A stretch of 64,000 bases of DNA from JBLXBZ01 sp048265185 (GCA_048265185.1 JBLXBZ010000011.1:1-64000), one strand, 5' to 3'; counted from the first letter of the stretch, positions 52,147-60,557 are shown. The notes: generated by a model from the sequence alone, not told the origin. Numbers and translations are program-made.

Positions 52147-53169
52147 TCAGTACTGATGATCTTCGTAGCGCTTAGCAAGCTCATCGATGTTCTCGGGCGG
52201 CCAATTCGCCACTTCCATACCCAAATGCAGACCCATCTGAGCAAGAACTTCTTTGATTTCATTAAGCGATTTACGACCGAAATTCGGCGTACGCAGCATC
52301 TCCGCTTCCGTCTTCTGAATCAGATCGCCAATATAAACGATATTGTCGTTCTTGAGACAGTTGGCGGAACGAACGGACAGCTCCAATTCATCGACCTTCT
52401 TGAGAAGGGCCGGATTGAACGCAAGTTCAGGAACGCTTTCGTCCTTAACTTCACGCTGCGGCTCTTCAAAATTGACGAAGATGGAAAGCTGATCCTGCAG
52501 AATGCGCGCTGCGTAAGCGACAGCGTCTTCTGGCTTGATCGACCCATCGGTTTCCAAAGTAAGCGTCAGCTTGTCATAGTCGAGAACTTGCCCCTCGCGG
52601 GTGTTCTCAACCTTGTAAGAGACCTTCTTCACCGGCGAGTAAAGACTATCGATTGGAATGAGGCCAATCGGCGCGTCTTCCGGACGGTTACGGTCTGCGG
52701 CGACATAGCCCTTGCCGACATTAACCGTGAACTCCATTCTGATCTCAGCGCCCTCATCAAGGGTGCAAAGAACCAAATCAGGGTTCAACACTTCAATATC
52801 GCCGACAGTTTGAATGTCGCCCGCAGTCACAACGCCGGGCCCCTGCTTACGCACAACCATGCGCTTAGGGCCTTCGCCCTGCATGCGCAACGACGTTTCC
52901 TTGATGTTCAAAATGATGTCCGTGACATCTTCCCGAACACCGGGGATCGACGAAAACTCATGCAGCACGCCATCAATTTGGACCGCGGTGACCGCAGCGC
53001 CTTGAAGCGAGGAAAGCAGAATGCGGCGAAGCGCATTCCCAAGAGTAAGACCATAACCACGCTCAAGCGGCTCGGCGATAACCGAACCATTGAACCGAGG
53101 ATTATAGCCAGACTTCACTTCCAGCTTTGTGGGCTTGATCAGTTCTTGCCAGTTTTTTTGTATAGTCAC
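52147..53169 (-). CDS. rpoA: RNA polymerase alpha subunit
   Basis: The 340-residue subunit has an N-terminal assembly domain (GYGLTLGNALRRILLSSLQG) and a C-terminal domain with helix-hairpin-helix-like ELSVRSANCLKNDNIVYIGD and TPNFGRKSLNEIKEVLAQMG, which contacts UP elements and activators. The stop codon is part of the 10-bp palindrome TCAGTACTGA. It follows rpsK by 83 bases. Confidence 0.98.
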   Translation of the reverse strand: MTIQKNWQELIKPTKLEVKSGYNPRFNGSVIAEPLERGYGLTLGNALRRILLSSLQGAAVTAVQIDGVLHEFSSIPGVREDVTDIILNIKETSLRMQGEGPKRMVVRKQGPGVVTAGDIQTVGDIEVLNPDLVLCTLDEGAEIRMEFTVNVGKGYVAADRNRPEDAPIGLIPIDSLYSPVKKVSYKVENTREGQVLDYDKLTLTLETDGSIKPEDAVAYAARILQDQLSIFVNFEEPQREVKDESVPELAFNPALLKKVDELELSVRSANCLKNDNIVYIGDLIQKTEAEMLRTPNFGRKSLNEIKEVLAQMGLHLGMEVANWPPENIDELAKRYEDHQY

Positions 53170-53252
53170 AGTGTCCCCCTTCGGCTATCCCGTCGAAACG
53201 CAAGCGCCTCAACCATTCGTCGCCATGGGAAAAAGACAGCGCTGACGTAAAG

Positions 53253-53642
53253 TCAGACGCGGCGGCGTTTGCGCGGACGGCACCCGTTATGCGGAATTGG
53301 CGTCACATCTCTGATCGACGTGATCAAAAATCCGGCGGCCTGAAGGGCGCGGAGTGCGGATTCACGTCCAGAACCTGGACCGCGAACCTCAACTTCCAAT
53401 GTGCGCATACCATGTTCCGTCGCTTTCCGGGCGGCGTCTTCAGCGGCGACCTGCGCAGCATAAGGAGTGGACTTACGTGACCCCTTAAAGCCTAGCGCGC
53501 CAGCCGAAGACCAGGAGATCGCATTGCCCTGAGCGTCGGTGATGGTGATCATTGTGTTGTTGAACGTGGAGTTCACATGGGCGACGCCCGACGAAATATT
53601 TTTACGCTCGCGACGACGCACGCGCGTTGCTTCTTTAGCCAT
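53253..53642 (-). CDS. rpsK: 30S ribosomal protein S11
   Basis: The 129-residue S11 shows HVNSTFNNTMITITDAQGNA, WSSAGALGFKGSRKSTPYAA and the ending NGCRPRKRRRV, which contacts 16S rRNA at the platform. It lies 68 bases after rpsM. The stop codon sits in a short 5-bp hairpin (CTGAC/GTCAG). Confidence 0.97.
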   Translation of the reverse strand: MAKEATRVRRRERKNISSGVAHVNSTFNNTMITITDAQGNAISWSSAGALGFKGSRKSTPYAAQVAAEDAARKATEHGMRTLEVEVRGPGSGRESALRALQAAGFLITSIRDVTPIPHNGCRPRKRRRV

Positions 53643-53710
53643 TCGTTATCCTAACTTCGATCTCTTCACCGCCGTGAGACCGGCGGCTCCACCGGAACAA
53701 TCGCCGGAAA

Positions 53711-54079
53711 TTACTTCTTCTTACCGGCGATCGCCTTAGCAGGCCCCTTACGGGTGCGTGCATTTGTGTGCGTGCGCTGACCGCGAACGGGCAGACCGCG
53801 ACGGTGACGCAAACCACGGTAACAACCAAGGTCCATCAAACGCTTGATATTCATGGAAGTGTCACGACGAAGGTCGCCTTCAACCATGTAATCGGCATCG
53901 ATAGTTTCACGGATCGCCAATACTTCCGCATCGGACAATTCATTGACGCGACGTTCCGGAGCGATATTCACCTTGGTGATGATCTCTTCCGCCAACTTCT
54001 GGCCAATGCCATGAATGTACTGCAGCGCGATCAATACGCGCTTGTTCGTCGGGATGTTGACGCCAGCAATACGGGCCAC
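53711..54079 (-). CDS. rpsM: 30S ribosomal protein S13
   Basis: The 122-residue S13 begins MARIAGVNIPTNKRVLIALQ and ends in the basic tail ending in IAGKKK that reaches the decoding site. It starts with GTG at 54079 after GAAGGAGAG. The 184-base gap before it contains a strong hairpin terminator after adk, so rpsM may also be served by its own promoter. Confidence 0.97.
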   Translation of the reverse strand: MARIAGVNIPTNKRVLIALQYIHGIGQKLAEEIITKVNIAPERRVNELSDAEVLAIRETIDADYMVEGDLRRDTSMNIKRLMDLGCYRGLRHRRGLPVRGQRTHTNARTRKGPAKAIAGKKK

Positions 54080-54171
54080 GTTATTCTCTCCTTCTCAGCG
54101 ATGGATCTCCACATCGCCGTGCATAAATATCTGAGTAATTCCAAACACGCCAAAAAGACCGGCCCGGAATC

Positions 54172-54220
54172 TCTCAAAAGAAACCGGCGCCAATCGCGAT
54201 ATAGTTGCGATGTGCGCCGG
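54172..54220 (-). terminator. Intrinsic terminator between adk and rpsM
   Basis: On the minus strand CCGGCGC (54220-54214) and ATCGC (54211-54207) pair with GCGAT (54197-54193) and GCGCCGG (54190-54184), a 12-bp stem with one 2x2 mismatch and a nine-base loop. A T-rich tail (TTTCTTTT) follows. It lies inside what is otherwise one long ribosomal operon. Confidence 0.7.
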
Positions 54221-54263
54221 CATATAACGGATTCTTTAACGCAATGCAAGTTAATAGGCCTTA

Positions 54264-54845
54264 TCAGGCCGTAACTGCTGCTTTCAGGATTCCATCAATA
54301 TCATCCGCCACTTTAGAAATAGACTGCATCCCATCAACAGATTTCAACAGTCCCAGCTCTTCATAGTAACGGGTCAGGGGCGCGGTTTGCTCCCGATAAA
54401 CGGACAAACGTTTCTTCAACGTTTGCGCATTGTCATCGGCCCGTGCGCCATCAGTTTCTTTAGAACGGGTTTCAATTCGCCCGAGCAAAGCTTCTTCGTC
54501 CACCTTCAACTCAACAACGGCGTCGAGGCGAAGCGACTTGTTCTTCAACAGTTCTTGTAGCGCGTCGGCTTGAGCGATCGTGCGCGGGAAGCCATCAAGA
54601 ATGAACCCCCGGGCGCAATCGTCTTCGTCAATGCGGTTCGAAATGATCGCGACCATGATTTCATCAGAAACCAAATCACCGCGGTCCATTATTTCCTTGG
54701 CTTTCAGTCCAACTTCATCGCCGCTGGCTACCGCCGCGCGCAACATATCCCCAGTGGAAAGTTGAACAATCCGATGTTTTTCTACAAGCCGAGCCGCTTG
54801 GGTCCCCTTCCCTGCGCCGGGCGGGCCGAGCAATATCAATCTCAT
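54264..54845 (-). CDS. adk: Adenylate kinase (short-LID form)
   Basis: The 193-residue enzyme interconverts AMP, ADP and ATP. It has the P-loop LILLGPPGAGKGTQAARL, GFILDGFPRTIAQADAL and the NMP-binding STGDMLRAAVASG. The LID is the short type (ETRSKETDGARADDN), about 20 residues less than the E. coli enzyme, as usual for Alphaproteobacteria. The start overlaps secY by four bases. The stop lies in the small hairpin GGCCT-GATA-AGGCC. Confidence 0.97.
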   Translation of the reverse strand: MRLILLGPPGAGKGTQAARLVEKHRIVQLSTGDMLRAAVASGDEVGLKAKEIMDRGDLVSDEIMVAIISNRIDEDDCARGFILDGFPRTIAQADALQELLKNKSLRLDAVVELKVDEEALLGRIETRSKETDGARADDNAQTLKKRLSVYREQTAPLTRYYEELGLLKSVDGMQSISKVADDIDGILKAAVTA

Positions 54846-56176
54846 TTACGTTTCCCCCTGAGTTTCGCTTTCTTAACCAGCCCTTCATATTGATGCGCAA
54901 GCAAATGTCCCTGGATCTGCGAAACAGTATCCATCGTCACGCTCACCACAATCAGAAGCGATGTTCCACCGAAATAGAACGGAACGCCGGTCGCGGAAAT
55001 GAGAAATTCGGGTAATAGGCAAACCAGAATAATATAGACAGCGCCAGCCACGGTGATTCGGGTCAAAACAAAATCAATGTATTGAGCCGTGCGCTCTCCA
55101 GGACGAATACCCGGAATGAAGCCACCATGTTTTTTCAGATTGTCCGCTGTATCCGACGGATTGAACACAATCGCCGTATAGAAAAAGCAGAAAAAACCGA
55201 TCAAAGTCGCATAAAGCACCATGTATAATGGTTGCCCATGCCCAAGCAACGCCGTGATGGTGGTGATCCACCCCGATGCGTCAGCGCCAGCCGACATGCT
55301 CGCCACAGTCGCAGGAACCAAGAGCAGCGACGATGCGAAAATCGGAGGAATAACCCCGGCGGTGTTCAGCTTCAAAGGCAGGAAAGAAGTGTTGCCTTCG
55401 AACATCCGATTGCCCATTTGGCGCTTTGGATATTGAATCAACAGACGCCGCTGCGCTCTTTCCATAAAGACAATGACCGCGATCACGACCACCGACAAAA
55501 TAATCACCGCAAGAATGATCGGCGTGGCGAGAGCACCTTGACGGCCCAACTCCAAAGTCGAAACCAGAGCGCTAGGCAATCCTGCGACAATGCCGGCGAA
55601 AATGATCAACGAGATACCGTTACCAATGCCGCGAGACGTGATTTGCTCGCCAAGCCACATCAGGAACATTGTTCCGCCTACAAGCGAAATAACCGTCGAA
55701 ATACGGAAGAATATTCCCGGATCCGAGACCACGTTCGTAGCGGCCTCCAAACCTACGGCGATCCCATAAGATTGAAAAATCGCCAACACCACGGTTCCAT
55801 ACCGAGTGTATTGATTGATCACCTTACGGCCCTGCTCCCCCTCTTTTTTCAATTGCTCAAGCGAGGGAACCACCGAAGTCATCAACTGAATGATGATCGA
55901 GGCCGAAATATACGGCATAATCCCGAGCGCCAGGATCGCCATACGCTCCACAGCGCCGCCGGAAAACATATTGAACAGGCCAATCACGCCCTGCTGCGCC
56001 TGACCAAAGGCCTGAGCGAAAGCGGCGGGATTGATCCCAGGGAGCGGAATATAAGTTCCGAGCCGATATACAAGAAGCGCACCCAGTGTAAACCAGATAC
56101 GCTTCTTTAGCTCCTCAGCTTTAGAAAAAGCGGAGAAATTTAGATTTGACGCTAGCTGTTCGGCCGCCGATGCCAT
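54842..56176 (-). CDS. secY: Preprotein translocase subunit SecY
   Basis: The 444-residue protein-conducting channel has ten membrane helices, the plug-region LPGINPAAF, the early YRLGTYIPLPG and TSRGIGNGISLIIFAGIVAG, and the cytosolic C5 segment HGGFIPGIRPGERTAQYIDF with the essential Arg residues. It overlaps adk by four bases and follows rplO by 48 bases. Confidence 0.98.
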   Translation of the reverse strand: MASAAEQLASNLNFSAFSKAEELKKRIWFTLGALLVYRLGTYIPLPGINPAAFAQAFGQAQQGVIGLFNMFSGGAVERMAILALGIMPYISASIIIQLMTSVVPSLEQLKKEGEQGRKVINQYTRYGTVVLAIFQSYGIAVGLEAATNVVSDPGIFFRISTVISLVGGTMFLMWLGEQITSRGIGNGISLIIFAGIVAGLPSALVSTLELGRQGALATPIILAVIILSVVVIAVIVFMERAQRRLLIQYPKRQMGNRMFEGNTSFLPLKLNTAGVIPPIFASSLLLVPATVASMSAGADASGWITTITALLGHGQPLYMVLYATLIGFFCFFYTAIVFNPSDTADNLKKHGGFIPGIRPGERTAQYIDFVLTRITVAGAVYIILVCLLPEFLISATGVPFYFGGTSLLIVVSVTMDTVSQIQGHLLAHQYEGLVKKAKLRGKRK

Positions 56177-56215
56177 GCCGTACTCCGGTCGATATTCACC
56201 AACTAATTGGAAAGT

Positions 56216-56240
56216 AACTCAGGCCTATTCGGCCTGAGTT
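56216..56240. repeat. 10-bp perfect hairpin over the rplO stop codon
   Basis: AACTCAGGCC (56216-56225) and GGCCTGAGTT (56231-56240) pair perfectly around TATTC, and the rplO TAG (56227-56225) lies at the stem-loop junction. The minus strand continues ACTTTCC with no real U-tract. It precedes secY by 40 bases. Confidence 0.85.
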
Positions 56241-56695
56241 CCAAGAAGCGTGACTTTTCCGCCAGCCTTGTTGACTGCTTCAACTGCAGCCTTCGACGCG
56301 CCAGCAATTTCAAATGTCACTCCAGTCGTCAACTCGCCGTCGGCAAGCAAACGAACGCCGTCTTTGACGCGCTTCACGACGCCGGCCGCCTTCAGGCTTT
56401 CGACAGTCACTGTTTCAGCAGCGTCAAGTTTGCCGGCTTCAATAGCCTGCTGAACGCGACCAAGAGAAACAACATTATAGGATTTCGCGAAAATATTCGT
56501 AAAACCGCGCTTTGGAAGGCGACGATGCAATGGCATCTGACCACCTTCAAATCCTTTAATTGCAACGCCGGAACGGGACTTTTGACCCTTGACGCCGCGT
56601 CCGCCAGTTTTGCCTTTGCCGGAACCGATACCTCGGCCTACCCGCATACGCTCCTTGACGGCGCCGGGATTATCCCGGATTTCGTTGAGCTTCAT
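56225..56695 (-). CDS. rplO: 50S ribosomal protein L15
   Basis: The 156-residue L15 has the glycine-rich RVGRGIGSGKGKTGGRGVKG signature and the globular C-terminal domain. The stop codon lies in a perfect 10-bp hairpin before secY. It follows rpmD by 19 bases. Confidence 0.97.
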   Translation of the reverse strand: MKLNEIRDNPGAVKERMRVGRGIGSGKGKTGGRGVKGQKSRSGVAIKGFEGGQMPLHRRLPKRGFTNIFAKSYNVVSLGRVQQAIEAGKLDAAETVTVESLKAAGVVKRVKDGVRLLADGELTTGVTFEIAGASKAAVEAVNKAGGKVTLLGTQAE

Positions 56696-56714
56696 TTCGT
56701 CTCTCCCGGATCTC

Positions 56715-56909
56715 TTACGCTTCGTCGACGATGCGCACGAGATGCTGGACCTTACGGATCATGCCGCGCACTTCAGGAGTATCCTTCAGTGTAGAACGGC
56801 GGTGCATCTTGTTGAGCCCGAGGCCGATAAGCGTAGCACGCTGATCGGCGGGCCGGCGGATCGGGCTACCGACCTGCTCGACCGTCACGGTTTCTTCAGT
56901 GTTCGCCAT
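56715..56909 (-). CDS. rpmD: 50S ribosomal protein L30
   Basis: The 64-residue L30 has VTVEQVGSPIRRPADQRATL and LGLNKMHRRSTLKDTPEVRG, the family core. The ATG at 56909 is chosen because the 44 residues of the longer frame upstream are not L30-like. It lies between rpsE and rplO. Confidence 0.95.
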   Translation of the reverse strand: MANTEETVTVEQVGSPIRRPADQRATLIGLGLNKMHRRSTLKDTPEVRGMIRKVQHLVRIVDEA

Positions 56910-56952
56910 GGAACCAAACCCTCGATCTAAATGGTGCCTGCAACTACCAAGG

Positions 56953-57516
56953 TCAAGCCTCGGCAGCCGCAGGAGTTGCCTCATCATTGTCGCGACGACG
57001 CGCCTGCAAGGTCGAAACCTTAAGGCCGCGTCGAGCCGCAACCGAACGAGGGCTGTCTTCTTGCTTCAAGGCTTCGAAAGTCGCGCGAACCATGTTGTAT
57101 GGGTTCGAAGTGCCAAGAGACTTGGCCACGACGTCCTGAACGCCCAGTGTTTCAAAAACCGCGCGCATCGGACCGCCGGCGATAATGCCGGTACCAGCCG
57201 GAGCCGCCCGCAAAATAACCTTACCAGCGCCATGCTGTCCTTCGACATCATGATGCAACGTCCGGCCCTCACGAAGCGGAACACGCACCATAGTGCGTTT
57301 CGCTGCTTCCGTCGCCTTGCGGATCGCCTCAGGCACCTCACGCGCCTTGCCGTGACCAAAGCCAACGCGGCCTTTCTGGTCGCCGACGACGACGAGCGCG
57401 GCAAATCCAAACCGACGGCCGCCCTTAACCACTTTCGCGACGCGGTTAATGTGAACAAGCTTGTCGACAAACTCGCTGTCGCGCTCTTCACGCTCCCGCA
57501 TGTCCTGTCTCGCCAT
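56953..57516 (-). CDS. rpsE: 30S ribosomal protein S5
   Basis: The 187-residue S5 shows the double-stranded RNA-binding N-terminal part (FVDKLVHINRVAKVVKGGRR) and the C-terminal domain APAGTGIIAGGPMRAVFE. Substitutions in the conserved loop give spectinomycin resistance in other bacteria, and the loop here looks wild type (VVKGGRRFGF). Confidence 0.97.
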   Translation of the reverse strand: MARQDMREREERDSEFVDKLVHINRVAKVVKGGRRFGFAALVVVGDQKGRVGFGHGKAREVPEAIRKATEAAKRTMVRVPLREGRTLHHDVEGQHGAGKVILRAAPAGTGIIAGGPMRAVFETLGVQDVVAKSLGTSNPYNMVRATFEALKQEDSPRSVAARRGLKVSTLQARRRDNDEATPAAAEA

Positions 57517-57557
57517 AATCTTCGTCTTCCGTTCTTAAGTGCGTCTAGAAACGCCGA

Positions 57558-57920
57558 TCAGAATTCCAACCCGCCTTCGCGAGCTGCATCGGCCAGCGCC
57601 TTAACGCGCCCATGATACATGTAACCGCCACGGTCAAATACAACCTGCTTAACGCCAGCTGCAATAGCCCGCTCGGCAAGGAGCTTACCAACTGCTTCCG
57701 CAGCGCTCTTGTCCGCACCGGTTTTCAAAGCAGACTTCATGTCCTTTTCGATTGTCGACGCGGCGACGAGCGTTAAGCCCTTCGTATCATCGATAATCTG
57801 AGCATAAATCTGCTTGGACGAACGGAAAACCGACAGACGCGGCCGGCCGTTTGCGACCTTTTTGATCGAACGACGCACGCGAGCGCGACGACGTTCGTAA
57901 AGTGTATTGCCCTTCGACAT
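57558..57920 (-). CDS. rplR: 50S ribosomal protein L18
   Basis: The 120-residue L18 binds 5S rRNA. Recognisable parts are RRRARVRRSIKKVANGRPRL, SVFRSSKQIYAQIIDD and FDRGGYMYHGRVKALADAAR. The ATG at 57920 is 11 bases after the rplF stop. The five-codon longer frame overlaps rplF. Confidence 0.97.
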   Translation of the reverse strand: MSKGNTLYERRRARVRRSIKKVANGRPRLSVFRSSKQIYAQIIDDTKGLTLVAASTIEKDMKSALKTGADKSAAEAVGKLLAERAIAAGVKQVVFDRGGYMYHGRVKALADAAREGGLEF

Positions 57921-57931
57921 TGACCGGCCCG

Positions 57932-58468
57932 TCACTTCTTCTTGCCTTCCTTACGAACGATGAACTCATCCGCATAACGAATGCCCTTGCCTTTATACGG
58001 CTCCGGCGGACGGAACTCACGAATATTCGCAGCGACCTGACCGACCTGTTGCTTGTCGATGCCAGAGATGTGAATTTCGGTAGGCTTAGGGCACTTGACT
58101 TCAATTCCTTCTGGAATCGGGAAGTGCACTTCATGCGAGAGACCAAGCGCAAGCTGCAAGCTCTTTGAGCCCTGCATCTGCGCACGATAACCAACGCCGG
58201 TAATTTCGAGCTTTTTCTCGAAACCATTCGTCACGCCGGAAATCAAATTTGACACTATTGTGCGGCTCATGCCCCACATCGCCCGCGCATCTTTAGAATC
58301 GTCGCGCGGATCGACTTTAATGCCACCTTCAGTCATTTCAGCCAGAACGTGATCAGCGAGCACACAAGACATTACGCCTTTAGGCCCCTTCACTTCTACC
58401 GTCTGGCCATTGATCGTTGCCGTTACCCCGCTTGGCACGGGGACTGGCTTTTTGCCAATTCGAGACAT
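57932..58468 (-). CDS. rplF: 50S ribosomal protein L6
   Basis: The 178-residue L6 has MSRIGKKPVPVPSGVTATIN at the start and the signature FRPPEPYKGKGIRYADE near the end. It sits close to the GTPase centre. It is separated from rpsH by 47 bases that contain part of a hairpin over the rpsH stop. Confidence 0.97.
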   Translation of the reverse strand: MSRIGKKPVPVPSGVTATINGQTVEVKGPKGVMSCVLADHVLAEMTEGGIKVDPRDDSKDARAMWGMSRTIVSNLISGVTNGFEKKLEITGVGYRAQMQGSKSLQLALGLSHEVHFPIPEGIEVKCPKPTEIHISGIDKQQVGQVAANIREFRPPEPYKGKGIRYADEFIVRKEGKKK

Positions 58469-58509
58469 GTGACCAACCTTAACGGTTTAAATTCAACACA
58501 AAGGCCTTC

Positions 58510-58529
58510 GCCGCATCAGAAGATGCGGC
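58510..58529. repeat. 8-bp hairpin over the rpsH stop codon
   Basis: GCCGCATC (58510-58517) and GATGCGGC (58522-58529) are perfectly complementary around a four-base loop. The rpsH stop (58518-58516) overlaps it. The minus-strand RNA has the tetraloop UUCU and continues GAAGGCC, without a U-tract. Confidence 0.8.
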
Positions 58530-58914
58530 AAAGAACCTCACCACCAACATTCTTATCACGTGCGTCATGATCGCTCATGACGCCCTGAGGCGTTGAAAGT
58601 ATAGAAACCCCAAGCCCATTCTTTACGTGAGGAATGTTCTTAACAGAGGAATACACCCGACGGCCCGGTTTGGAAACCCGTTGAATGGTCCGAATTACCG
58701 GTTCCCCATCAAAATATTTCAGTTCAATCTCTAGTTCCGACTTCCCGCCATCATATTCAACGGTCGTGTAACCGCGAATATATCCTTCGGTAGCCAGTAC
58801 GTCGAGAACTCGCGCACGCAACTTCGACGCAGGCGAAGAGACTTTCGTCTTCCGACGCATCTGAGCGTTACGGATCCGGGTGAGCATATCACCCAAGGGA
58901 TCTGACATAGACAT
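58516..58914 (-). CDS. rpsH: 30S ribosomal protein S8
   Basis: The 132-residue S8 has SDPLGDMLTRIRNAQMRRKT and the signature GLGVSILSTPQGVMSDHDAR. In E. coli S8 represses the spc operon by binding its mRNA at rplE. An equivalent site could not be judged here. It follows rpsN by 12 bases. Confidence 0.97.
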   Translation of the reverse strand: MSMSDPLGDMLTRIRNAQMRRKTKVSSPASKLRARVLDVLATEGYIRGYTTVEYDGGKSELEIELKYFDGEPVIRTIQRVSKPGRRVYSSVKNIPHVKNGLGVSILSTPQGVMSDHDARDKNVGGEVLCRIF

Positions 58915-58926
58915 CGGCGCCTCTCC

Positions 58927-59232
58927 TTACCAGCTCGACTTGACCAGGCCGGGGATCATCCCCATGTTGCCCAGTTCACGGAGCGCAATACGCGACATCT
59001 TAAGTTTCCGGTAGAAACCACGTGGACGTCCCGTTACTTCACACCGGTTACGCACCCGGTTTGGAGCCGAATTGCGGGGAAGCTTGGCTAATTTCAGCCG
59101 TGCGTTGAACCGCTCTTCAAGCGAAAGACTTTCGTCTTTCGCCATTGCTTTAAGCTCTGCGCGCTTGCCGGCGTATTTTTCTACGAGACGCTCGCGCCGC
59201 TTGTTCTTCTCGATCGCGCTCTTTTTCGCCAT
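58927..59232 (-). CDS. rpsN: 30S ribosomal protein S14 (zinc-free type)
   Basis: The 101-residue long form lacks the two CxxC zinc motifs, with only one Cys in NRCEVTGRPRGFYRKLKMSR. It ends with the standard GMIPGLVKSSW. This is the usual type in Alphaproteobacteria. Confidence 0.97.
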   Translation of the reverse strand: MAKKSAIEKNKRRERLVEKYAGKRAELKAMAKDESLSLEERFNARLKLAKLPRNSAPNRVRNRCEVTGRPRGFYRKLKMSRIALRELGNMGMIPGLVKSSW

Positions 59233-59263
59233 CGTTGATCCTCGTTCCTTTCCCGCTTACCGC

Positions 59264-59821
59264 TTACTTGCGAAACGGGAAGTTGAACGCGCGCAGCAGT
59301 TCGCGCGCCTCGTCATCGGTTTTCGCCGTAGTGCAAACCACGACATCCATGCCCCACATCTGATCGACTTTATCGTATTCGATTTCAGGGAACACAATGT
59401 GTTCTTTGATCCCCATGGCGTAGTTGCCACGGCCATCAAAGCTTTTAGGATTCAACCCGCGAAAGTCCCGAACGCGAGGAAGAGCAATCGTGATCAAACG
59501 ATCAAGAAACTCATACATCCGCGCGCCGCGCAAAGTCACCTTAGCGCCTAGTGGCATGCCTTCGCGAACCTTAAAGGTCGCAATTGATTTGCTCGCCTTC
59601 GTGATCACAGGCTTCTGACCCGCGATAGCGGCGAGATCCGCAGCTGCGATCTTCGCTTTTTTCGAGTCCGCCACAGCTTCACCGACGCCCATATTCAGAA
59701 CGATCTTTTCGATCATCGGAATTTGCATAGGGTTGGTGTAGTTGAACTTCTCTTGAAGCCCTTTACGGACAACGTCCTGATATTGGGTCTTGAGACGCGG
59801 AGTTACATTAGTTTCAGCCAT
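59264..59821 (-). CDS. rplE: 50S ribosomal protein L5
   Basis: The 185-residue L5 binds 5S rRNA, with MQIPMIEKIVLNMGVGEAVA, GQKPVITKASKSIATFKVRE and GLNPKSFDGRGNYAMGIKEH. The start overlaps the rplX stop by eight bases, indicating coupled translation. Confidence 0.97.
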   Translation of the reverse strand: MAETNVTPRLKTQYQDVVRKGLQEKFNYTNPMQIPMIEKIVLNMGVGEAVADSKKAKIAAADLAAIAGQKPVITKASKSIATFKVREGMPLGAKVTLRGARMYEFLDRLITIALPRVRDFRGLNPKSFDGRGNYAMGIKEHIVFPEIEYDKVDQMWGMDVVVCTTAKTDDEARELLRAFNFPFRK

Positions 59822-60131
59822 CGATCAGATCTCCCGAACGCTTGGCGACCCGAACGCGCGTTCCATCGTCATTGGTCTTGAACCCAACTCTTGAAGGTTT
59901 TCCATCCTTCGGGTCCGCAATAGCGATGTTAGACACATGTATCGGAGCTTCTTTTGTAATAATGCCACCTTCGCTCTGAGCGGTCTGGCGTTGGTGACGA
60001 CGCACCAGATTAACGCCACGCACAACAGCGCGATTTTCATCAGGAAGCATTTGTACAATCTCGCCGGTCTTGCCCTTGTCGCGACCGGAAAGCACGACTA
60101 CTTTGTCGCCCTTTTTAATTTTCGCGGCCAT
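59814..60131 (-). CDS. rplX: 50S ribosomal protein L24
   Basis: The 105-residue L24 starts MAAKIKKGDKVVVLSGRDKG (KOW motif) and has IHVSNIAIADPKDGKPSRVG. It is one of the first proteins to bind 23S rRNA during assembly. It starts one base after the rplN stop and overlaps rplE. Confidence 0.97.
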   Translation of the reverse strand: MAAKIKKGDKVVVLSGRDKGKTGEIVQMLPDENRAVVRGVNLVRRHQRQTAQSEGGIITKEAPIHVSNIAIADPKDGKPSRVGFKTNDDGTRVRVAKRSGDLIDG

Positions 60132-60132
60132 T

Positions 60133-60501
60133 TTAGAGCACCTCCGGAGCGAGCGAAATAACCTTCATATGGTTTTTCGCGCGCAGTTCGCGCGGAACCG
60201 GGCCAAATATACGGGTGCCGACCGGTTCCTTATTGTTATTTACCAGCACCGCTGCATTGCGGTCGAAGCGGATCACGCTGCCGTCGGGACGACGAATATC
60301 TTTCGCCGTGCGCACAACAACCGCCTTCATCACATCGCCCTTCTTCACACGGCCACGCGGATTTGCCTCTTTCACGCTAACGACAATAATATCGCCAACG
60401 CTCGCATATTTCCGCTTGGAGCCGCCGAGCACTTTGATGCACATGACACGACGGGCGCCGGAATTATCCGCCACGTCGAGGTTTGTTTGCATCTGAATCA
60501 T
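60133..60501 (-). CDS. rplN: 50S ribosomal protein L14
   Basis: The 122-residue L14 starts MIQMQTNLDVADNSGARRVM and has the signature ending in GTRIFGPVPRELR, all typical. It follows rpsQ by 56 bases. Confidence 0.97.
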   Translation of the reverse strand: MIQMQTNLDVADNSGARRVMCIKVLGGSKRKYASVGDIIVVSVKEANPRGRVKKGDVMKAVVVRTAKDIRRPDGSVIRFDRNAAVLVNNNKEPVGTRIFGPVPRELRAKNHMKVISLAPEVL

Positions 60502-60557
60502 GACAGGCCGCCTTATTCTTGTTTCGGCGCGCCATTATCACGCGCCGGATGCTCACC

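Noticed and set aside
51766..53250. 494-codon plus-strand open frame through rplQ and rpoA
   Set aside because: It is antisense to two certain genes, has no recognisable domain, and results from the codon bias of the real genes.
55232..56110. 292-codon plus-strand frame antisense to secY
   Set aside because: The translation is Arg/His/Asn-rich and typical of an antisense shadow of a hydrophobic gene.
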